Source: Bathynomus jamesi (taxonomy: Eukaryota > Arthropoda > Malacostraca > Isopoda > Cirolanidae). From it: a stretch of 64,000 bases of DNA. A model generated the notes under the pieces. That model was not told where the DNA came from. It was given only the letters and a program-made list of their open reading frames with translations, and did not search any database. The translations under genes were made by a program, and so were the position numbers. Positions 57,266 to 64,000 of this stretch are shown here, piece after piece (position 1 is the stretch's first letter; every line of letters starts with the position of its first letter). The stretch is from contig JAJOZX010005534.1 in the NCBI GenBank assembly GCA_023014485.1, positions 133,501 through 197,500 of the forward strand, read 5' to 3'.

Positions 57266-57870
57266 TCCAATTACCTTATTACTTTTGGCATTAAGTAAAA
57301 GACTCAGAGATTGACTGTGTTCTCTTAACCAATTAGTGCTTATTGACGACTCTTAAACAGGGCAGCTACATTGTTTTTTTTTTTTGTGCATTAGGTAAAG
57401 GTGGTATTCCCCTGCTATATACTGGGCACCAGTACATGCACCAGACCCCCACCCCCACCCCAAAAAAAGAAATATCTTAGATCCGCCATTATATATATAT
57501 ACCGTATATATATATATATATATATATAATGTTGCATACTTGTAGTTATTAAAATATAATCTTAAATATATTACTGTAATATACTGTAATAAATCTAGAT
57601 GTAAGAAGCGGAGAACAGCAAAAAAAACAGCAAAACCGATAACTTTCGACCAAAACCTCTTTTGCATGATAACATGGAAATAATTTCACGAAGAGAATTT
57701 TGAAGAAAAGAAGTTTTTGAGTGAGTCAGAAAGTAAAATTAACATTTTCGCTTTATCTGTTGTATAATGAGAAGTTAGAAACACACTTTTTTGGTAACAC
57801 CATTTTCTCGTAAACGAAGTGAAGACATTGAGATCGGGGGTTCGAGTCTTGATAATAATAATAATAATAA
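57030..57870. other. Unannotated stretch with (ATT)n
   Basis: It contains (TC)n, AT and (ATT)n (about 57233-57264) repeats. A GGCGGATCTAAGATATTTC block on the minus strand near 57485 resembles a transposon end but has no partner. Confidence 0.4.
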
Positions 57871-57871
57871 T

Positions 57872-58123
57872 AATCAGTTAGGAGGAGCCGGAAACTGGCA
57901 TAGCGCTCAAGCCAAGTAATACTGCCTACTGCGCTAATTCATAGATTTATTATTACCAGCATCATCGGGGTTCAAACCCCCCGACCTTACTGTCTTCACT
58001 GAGCGGGCGTTGACTGCCGACGATACAAGTAAATATTCCAGGAATTCCAGGAATGAACTCAGTAGACCGCATTAGTCTGGCCTGAGCAATGTGCCAGTTT
58101 CTGGCCCTCCTATAACTGATCAT
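57872..58123. repeat. Foldback repeat (ATCAGTTAGGAGG arms)
   Basis: The outer arms ATCAGTTAGGAGGAGCCGG and CTGGCCCTCCTATAACTGAT pair with small interruptions, as do GAAACTGGCA/TGCCAGTTTC. An internal GGGGTTCAAACCCC palindrome is present. The left part is homologous to 29030-29140. Confidence 0.7.
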
Positions 58124-58425
58124 TATTACTGTACTTGTAGATAAAGATCCTCGGAGACTGACTGAAGAACCCTTTTCGACTCATACATGCGTAACAGTTT
58201 ACTCAAATTCAAATACACACCAAAGAAAATTCACTGAAGGAGAATAAATAGAATCTTTTTCAGCCTTTTAAATGCGTTAAATCATTTATTTGACTCAAAG
58301 GCGTTGCGAGACCAGGATATATGTTTCAATTTATAGCTTAAGAAACGTTAACTTCTAAATAAGGTTCGACTACAACCAACTGTAAAGCCTCAATTTCAAT
58401 ATATATATATATATATATAATATAT

Positions 58426-58498
<73 letters not shown>

Positions 58499-58588
58499 GG
58501 CGTCCCAAAAAAATGTATACACAATTTAACAGCTGATAGCTCAATTGATGTTTCTTTCTTTCCAAGTTTAAACCCATTAGAATTAATA

Positions 58589-59053
58589 ATGGCAGTCAGA
58601 CTAAGCTTTGAACAAAGGAAATTCATTCTAAAATGCTACTGGAAGTGTGAAAACGCAGTTGAAGTGCAAAGACAGTTTAGGAGGGAGTTTCAAACAGATC
58701 CACCAACGCGACTTACCATCACTCGAATTAGAGATAAGTTTGAAGCCGATGGAACTGTTCAGAATGTCCACAAGAAGCGTTCCGGAAGACCACGGACATC
58801 GACAAGCCCCACAAAGCAAGAAAGAGTACTGGAAACGTATCACCAAAGTCCAAGAAAATCTGTGCGGCAAGCGAGTCGTGAGGTAGGAATTTCAGAATCG
58901 TCTGTCCAACGCATTTTGAAGCGCTGTCAATGGAAAAGTTACATTCCAAGATTAGTCCATGCTATTAATGAAGATGATCTGGACCGAAGAGTGGAGTATT
59001 GCGAGTGGTACTTGGCACGATGTGGATGTGGATTGGACGAAGGGGTTTCGTAG
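58589..59053 (+). pseudogene. Transposase N-terminal domain (deleted mariner)
   Basis: The frame [19 protein letters not shown] carries the paired HTH DNA-binding region, including [20 protein letters not shown] at about 91-110. It runs to a deletion joint near 59030, where the frame is lost. The intact 5' end would encode a TIR-binding protein without catalytic residues. Confidence 0.87.
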
Positions 59054-59286
59054 AATACCCTCCGCGTTCACCAGACCTCACACCACTAGACTTTTTTTTA
59101 TGGGGATACTTAAAAGACAAAGTCTACGCTATAAAACCTGCAACAGTCGCTGAATTGAGAGCAGCCATTGAACGAGAATGCACACAAATACCAAACGAAA
59201 TGTTTCGTGATGTTTGCGATTCCATTGCTTCGCGTTATCAGCAGTGCCTGGACCAGAACGGACGTCAGTTTGAAAACAGGCGTTGA
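59048..59286 (+). pseudogene. Transposase C-terminal domain (deleted mariner)
   Basis: YPPRSPDLTPLDFFLWGYLK is the last-Asp region, followed by a C-terminal tail ending LDQNGRQFENRR and a stop. It is in a different frame from the N-terminal part. The first two catalytic Asp motifs are missing. Confidence 0.87.
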
Positions 59287-59424
59287 CAAAACAATTAAAT
59301 AATGTCTGTAGATTCTATTACATTTTGAAAATGAAATGTATTTTAATAAACACTGCCTTTATAATTATTTAAAGTGTGTATACATTTTTTTGGGACGCCC
59401 TGTATATATATAATATATAATATA

Positions 59425-59469
<45 letters not shown>

Positions 59470-59478
<9 letters not shown>

Positions 59479-60540
59479 GCGTGATCGGTGAAATTGCGCA
59501 TTTCATGAAAACGCAATATTTTGCGTTTTTCATGAAATGCGCAGGACGTTTGCCAATTTCATGAAATAGCAAACGCAATGCATTTTTTTATGAAATACGC
59601 AATTTTGGTGTGCGTTTTTCGTGAAATCGGCAAAGGATGAAATGACAGGTACGTGACCAATTTCAGTTTGCGTTTTTCATGAAATCGGCAAAGAATGAAA
59701 TAAGAGAAGAAAGTTTATTTCATACAGAAACAAAAGTGTTCTTAAGCTAATCTAATGCATTTTTATAGGTATGACGAGGGTGGCATGAACTGTTACATAG
59801 GTTTCCAGCTTTTGGGCAGGAACACCTGAATGCCCGGTTAGGTTAATTGTACGCCCTTGACGGTTGGTTAGGTTATGTCGTGATATTTTCGTTAAAACTA
59901 ACGAAAATATCACGATTTAACCAACCAATCGTCAAGGGCGTACAGTTGACCTAACCGGGCATTCAATTAACTTAACCGTGCATTCAATAATTTTACCGTA
60001 GGTTTCGATATATAAATGTTACGCGTGGTCGGTGAAATTGAATACTCGGGTAGGTTAATTGAATGCCCGGTTAGGTCAACTGTACACCCTTGACAATTGG
60101 TTAGGCTAAGTCGTGATATTTTCGTTAGTTTTAACGAAAATATCACGACTTAACCTAGCCAATCATCAAGGGCGTACAGTTGACCTAACCGGGCATTCAA
60201 TTAACCTAACCGGGCATTCAATAATTTTACCGGAGGTTTCGATATATATTACGCGTGGTCGGTGAAATTGCGCATTTCATGAAAAACGCAATATTTTACG
60301 TTTTCATGAAATGTGCAGGGCGTATAAAATAACTCAGTTCTGGTTTGCTGTAAAAATGCATCTTATTAGCTCATTCTTTGCCGATTTCATGAAAAATGCA
60401 AACTGAAATTGGTCACGTGACTGTCATTTCATCCTTTGCCGATTTCATGAAAAACGCACACCAAAATTGCGTATTTCATGAGAAACGCAAAATATTGCGG
60501 TTTTCATGAAATGCGCAATTTCACCGATCACGCGTAATAT
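59470..60540. mobile_element. 1.07-kb composite foldback element
   Basis: The outer arms (about 59475-59700 and 60380-60537) are inverted and built from GAAATGCGCAATTTCAC-, TTTCATGAAA- and GATTTCATGAAA-rich blocks. The core holds two TTAGGTTA palindromes (about 59826-59995 and 60040-60225), each centred on a TTTTCGTTA/TAACGAAAA hairpin. Confidence 0.82.
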
Positions 60541-60619
60541 ATATATATATATATATATTAATATATATATATCTATATATATATATATACTTAATGAGGA
60601 TTTGAACGACGGTTCAAGA

Positions 60620-60921
60620 TCGGTCGAACCCTCAGCAGCATCCCGTCTCATTTGTGGGATTTGGTGGAGAAGGGGATGGCTTTCTGATCGCCTCCTGCTC
60701 TCGTAGATAGCTACGCATGGCTGGTCAGGGACTTTGCACAGGAACCTGTCCAGCTGGCTCTTGAAATTATTCAAGTTCGTGTGCTGGAGGTTCCTCAGTT
60801 CTTTGGGCAGGATATTAAAAAGTTTTGGGCCTCGTATTCCGAGGGCATTTTCCATCCTCGTTTTCATGGTTCCCTGCAGCTGGGACAGTACAAAACCTGC
60901 TTCTTCTGCATAATGTTCCAT
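60620..60921 (-). pseudogene. LINE RT C-terminal domain
   Basis: The frame starts MEHYAEEAGFVLSQLQGTMK, then ENALGIRGPKLFNILP, TNLNNFKSQLDRFLCKVPDQ and RRSESHPLLHQIP. Homologous fragments are at 18.2, 25.1 and 39.1-39.4 kb. No catalytic RT motif is left. The open frame continues into the flanking AT repeat. Confidence 0.83.
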
Positions 60922-60960
60922 AATATCTAATTAGCATTATTGCCTGGATTCTATCATCTT

Positions 60961-61608
60961 TTATAATGCTATCATGAAACTTCTCAACCTACAGTATATA
61001 ACTACGTCATTTCTCTTCCATGTTATGAATGAAAAGTTAAAATCCCCACAAATTAAAATGTTTGGTGCTGGAGTTTTAAGTGATTTTAATACGTTTTCTA
61101 TTTCATTTGTAACGAATTGGAATTCACATTTTGTGATGTTTGGTGGTCTGTACACGTTCATAATGGTTAGATTCAATACTTTTACTTCTAAAATAAGAAT
61201 TTCGACAGTGCTAGTTGATTTGCTTACCTTCACTTCACGCGTGTATGTGTTTTTCACGTAGATGCAACACCCTCCTCCTCGTCTAGCAACTCTATCTGCT
61301 TTGTATGTGTTATAGTCCAGTATTGCTATTTCAGTATCCTCGATGCAGTTTTCACAGCCTTTTTCGCATTTATGTAAGCGTGTTTCCGTTAGGCATATGA
61401 TAGCTAAATTTTGCAAGTATTGTAATTTGCACTCTGCATGGTCAGTATACAGGCCTTGTATATTTGTGTGTAATAAATTTATAAGGTCTCTAATTTTCGT
61501 GCTCGGTTTTCCTAGATAGTGATCGTTTCCTGGTTGTCGGTTCCTGTTTGGTGTTATTGGTTGGGCCGCTGTATTTGGGAGTACTAGGGCTGCAGCCCTT
61601 GGTACCAT
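60961..61608 (-). pseudogene. LINE endonuclease (EEP/AP-type) domain, truncated
   Basis: The 215-residue frame carries LLHTNIQGL (Asn motif), CLTETRL (catalytic Glu), ARRGGGCCIYV, MNVYRPP and LICGDFNF (GDFN motif), the successive active-site signatures of the LINE apurinic-like endonuclease. It ends soon after GDFN, so the last motifs and linker to the RT are missing. The enzyme would nick target DNA to prime reverse transcription. Confidence 0.88.
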
Positions 61609-61839
61609 TGTGGATATTATATTAATGGTGGGTGGTGTTGAATAAGAGGGTGATGTATTTAATGCTGGGATGCATATATCTGCGAAGTTCTATCTTTTCT
61701 CATTAGAAGGGACAGTTGCGCGTTTATCATTCTCATTTCCCCTAAAAATGTACTTCATTGCCGCTGTTATTACTTCTATTTAGGGTGTGAGCTGTTCTTT
61801 TTCATTCTCTTCTTTGAGTACTCTTAATGTGAAAATACG

Positions 61840-62576
61840 GGCACTTCATATTTAGGCATTTTTTTTCTCTCTAATTGGCTGTCTGCACATAGAAGGGTGG
61901 AAATAGTAGCAATTTGTTCCGTAGTTGCAACTTCCATTCTTCATCATGTAGAAACATTTTTGGGGGTGACTATACATGCAGTTTAAGCCATACGAGTATT
62001 TGAGCGAACCTGTTTTGCAATATTCGCATATGGCCCGTTGTTTAAATTCCTTACGAGTCCTATGGGACTAATTTTCTTTCCTCTGTTCTTCCATCATTTC
62101 TTCCCTACTAAGTAATTTTTTAATCTTTGATATGTTTTCATTTGTATTCATCGTGTGTCTATCTCGTGCAAGGGGTATTTCTTCGTCTAAGGCTACTTCT
62201 GCACCTCCCTGTAGTGCGTTTCCCTCGGTGTCCTGAATCCCATTTTTGTTTTTGTCGGCGTTTTCTGACGTTTCCTGGTTTTCTCTCGGTGAACCTGTTG
62301 CAAATGATTCCTCTATTTCAACATTCTCCATTCCCGTTTGTACTACTTTCCTATTGATTTCCATGCACTTGTGCACACGAAGCCATAAAAACCTCTGATT
62401 TTGCTGCTTATTCTATTCATCATTTTCGTGTCCTTTTTATCAAAGTTTGTACATTCGTAATGTTTAAATGTATTGCACAGAATGCATTTTAAGCCCGTGG
62501 TCTGGTCTACTTCATTTCTGCAATCACAGAGCTGGTACACGGCGCATTCTATTAAACATAATCCAACTCTATTCAA
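61840..62576 (-). pseudogene. LINE ORF1 with PHD and CCCH fingers
   Basis: The N-terminal frame (62576-62343) has YQLCDCRNEVDQTTGLKC, then CILCNTFKHYEC, a PHD-like C-x-C...C-x2-C...H-x2-C pattern. A frameshift leads to an acidic linker (62376-62068). After one in-frame TAG comes AICEYCK, NCMYSHPQKC and MMKNGSCNYGTNCYYFHP, the last a clean C-x8-C-x5-C-x3-H finger. ORF1 proteins of CR1-like LINEs bind their RNA. One frameshift and one stop disable it. Confidence 0.75.
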
Positions 62577-62577
62577 C

Positions 62578-62624
<47 letters not shown>

Positions 62625-62831
62625 ATATATACAAAGAGCGTACAAAGGACACCAAACAACGACAGACCGGGTGATCCCTAAGAGACTCTGTTTAAGAATA
62701 AAGATTAAAGGAAAGGAAGAAAATTTAAAGATAAATAGAAATTTTAAAGCAAAAAAGGGAAAATATCCGAGTAAAAATTCAACAATATACAGAATATCCA
62801 TAAATTATTTTAAAAAATTCAATTTGTAAAG

Positions 62832-62894
<63 letters not shown>

Positions 62895-62967
62895 ATTATT
62901 TCACGAAGGTAACACGTGAAAAATATTTATGATGAATAAAACCACGAAGGAAAGGAAACACAAAATG

Positions 62968-63007
62968 GTGCTCAAGCGCTTTCGTCTAATGACATCCTCA
63001 GGAACAC
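62968..63007 (-). ncRNA. Candidate hammerhead ribozyme (type A)
   Basis: The core matches 3519-3558 exactly (GTGTTC, CTGAGGA, GTC-ATTA-GAC, GAAA, GCGCTT, GAGCAC) on the minus strand. Confidence 0.58.
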
Positions 63008-63010
63008 TCA

Positions 63011-63050
63011 GTGTTCCTGAGGATGTCATTAGACGAAAGCGCTTGAGCAC
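63011..63050 (+). ncRNA. Candidate hammerhead ribozyme (type A)
   Basis: Mirror copy of 62968-63007 on the plus strand. A transcript spanning both would form one long hairpin that competes with ribozyme folding. Confidence 0.58.
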
Positions 63051-63112
63051 CATTTTGTGTTCTTTCCTTCGTGGTTTTATTCATCTATATATATATATAT
63101 ATATATATATAG

Positions 63113-63145
63113 AGGGTGTTCATAAATTATCTTTACAAATTAAAT
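63113..63145. mobile_element. Truncated MITE end
   Basis: GGGTGTTCATAAATTATCTT matches the TIR of the 83-bp MITE at 19113-19195. The other end is not found because a SINE follows. Confidence 0.6.
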
Positions 63146-63159
63146 TTAAAAAAAATAAT

Positions 63160-63455
63160 TATAACCTTTGGTTAGCTTCCGCTCGAATTGTTCATTCGGA
63201 CGAAGGTCAAGCTTTTCACTCCACCTTAGACCTACAGTTTAACGTGGAATTCGAACCACGCCCCACCAGCAGCTCCAGCGTCTTAACTACTAGGCCACCC
63301 AGGGTACCCATTTATCTACCAACCGCTTTCTTTATTGTGTGGAAGGATGAACAGCTGGGTTTTGCTGCGAGCCGGCTGCCGTCACCGGGTTTCGAACCCA
63401 GGGCCGATGGATTAGTAGTCAACGACGCTAACCACTACACCATTGAGGTCCATCA
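63160..63455 (-). mobile_element. Composite tRNA-derived SINE, full copy
   Basis: It has the same two tRNA-like units and tail as 9497-9799. On the minus strand the first unit has TGGTGTAGTGG and GGTTCGAAACC, and the second TGGCCTAGTAG and GGTTCGAATTCC. The B boxes match the pol III consensus well. Confidence 0.84.
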
Positions 63456-63479
63456 TATAATGTATCGATCCTGAACCGT

Positions 63480-63703
63480 ACCGTTCAAACTCAACAAAAG
63501 TAACAAAAGTAAGTATATATACTCTGTATATATCGAAGTACTTAATTGGAATTGATTTGCATCATGGTTTAGAAACAGTCCTAAACTGAGACTCAAATCT
63601 CATTAGAAAGCTTTTCATTCTTTCATTGAACATTCATTGTATTTTGTAACAAACGCAACCTAATTACAAAGTTTCCATTTGTATGCAAATTCCTATATGA
63701 CAA

Positions 63704-63739
<36 letters not shown>

Positions 63740-64000
63740 CCAAAGTTTAAAAACCAAAAATACACGTATTCTAATTTTGCTCATGCGCCAGACCGAATGA
63801 GCATTTTGGATGCTGTCTTGTCGCTGTTTCTTTATATAAATTTAAATTTATGTGTATTTATCCGTTATGCAATTTATATTTCATTGTTGGTTTTGTTGTT
63901 TCCATTCTTGGATTCAGAATTTCAAAATTTTGCGCGTACCTAATTATATTATCATTTAAATTACCCTTAGAATAAAGGACGTTGTTTTTACTGAACGTTC
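63480..64000. other. Unannotated window end
   Basis: AT-rich DNA with one AT tract (about 63707-63735). Nothing else recognised. Confidence 0.4.

Larger units (their letters stand above)
58496..59402 (+). mobile_element. Mariner-type element lacking the catalytic centre
   Basis: The ends CAGGGCGTCCCAAAAAAATG and CATTTTTTTGGGACGCCCTG are exact inverses. TA flanks both sides. The transposase N-terminus and C-terminus are present, but about half the gene between them is deleted. Confidence 0.93.
60600..62590 (-). mobile_element. CR1-like LINE with internal deletion
   Basis: On the minus strand, in order: a PHD-type finger, a CCCH-finger ORF1, an AP-endonuclease domain, and then abruptly the RT C-terminal domain. 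Most of the RT is deleted near 60950. AT tracts bound both ends. Confidence 0.82.
62833..63115. mobile_element. PLE type A terminal palindrome
   Basis: AT tract, then TTTATGATGAATAAAACCAC through GGAACACT, followed by its near-exact complement ending GTGGTTTTATTCAT and an AT tract. The two hammerhead-like cores face opposite ways, 3 bp apart. Confidence 0.85.

Overview
The window is repeat-dominated animal DNA with no gene I can assign to ordinary host metabolism. I read it as an arthropod genome, most plausibly a decapod crustacean. The reasons are extreme (AT)n, (TC)n and (GA)n microsatellite density, a short TTAGG-type (GGTTA)n array, and a mixture of mariner/Tc1, hAT, Helitron, CR1/jockey-like LINE, Penelope-like and tRNA-SINE elements. 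The species cannot be named from sequence alone.

Layout. 1-3.4 kb is microsatellites and non-coding DNA with one orphan ORF. 3.5-8.3 kb holds a Penelope-like (PLE) terminal fragment, a deleted mariner, and a large foldback element whose centre was invaded by a hAT and by a mariner with an intact transposase. 9.5-11.2 kb is a composite tRNA-SINE followed by an intact DD41D-type mariner. 11.2-14.9 kb is mostly non-repeat DNA with microsatellites and one candidate promoter. 14.95-17.65 kb is a LINE split by a second intact DD41D mariner. 18-23.3 kb is palindromic MITEs, a deleted mariner, a hAT-like element and a palindromic Tc1. 23.9-28.8 kb holds a CR1/jockey-like LINE, a MITE, a PLE foldback, a 2.5 kb DNA transposon with a broken protein, and a PLE endonuclease remnant. 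29-33.7 kb holds a 5S-derived repeat, a poly-G MITE, a Tc1 relic, a TTAGGTTA palindrome and a head-to-head tRNA-SINE pair. 33.8-39.9 kb holds two dead mariners, a SINE interrupted by a LINE, a Helitron, and PLE and MITE foldbacks. 40-45 kb is the most gene-like stretch, with a possible exon at about 41 kb. 45-46.9 kb is a PLE inside a 1.8 kb palindrome. 47-50.3 kb has two hAT relics. 50.8-57 kb has a diverged tandem repeat, hAT MITEs, a palindromic Tc1 and small MITEs. 57.9-63.5 kb has a foldback, a deleted mariner, a large TTAGGTTA foldback, a CR1-like LINE with PHD and CCCH fingers, a PLE palindrome carrying two ribozyme motifs, and a SINE.

How it works together. The region records several rounds of transposition. 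TA-targeting elements sit inside or against (AT)n tracts, later elements land in earlier ones, and autonomous transposases sit beside internally deleted relatives with similar TA-CAGGGTG-type ends. Three transposase ORFs (6.1-7.1, 9.9-11.0 and 16.0-17.1 kb) look intact.

The most distinctive signal is a set of hammerhead-ribozyme-like cores in PLE terminal repeats. Helix I differs between repeat families yet stays complementary, and the cores lie in single, inverted or palindromic arrangements.
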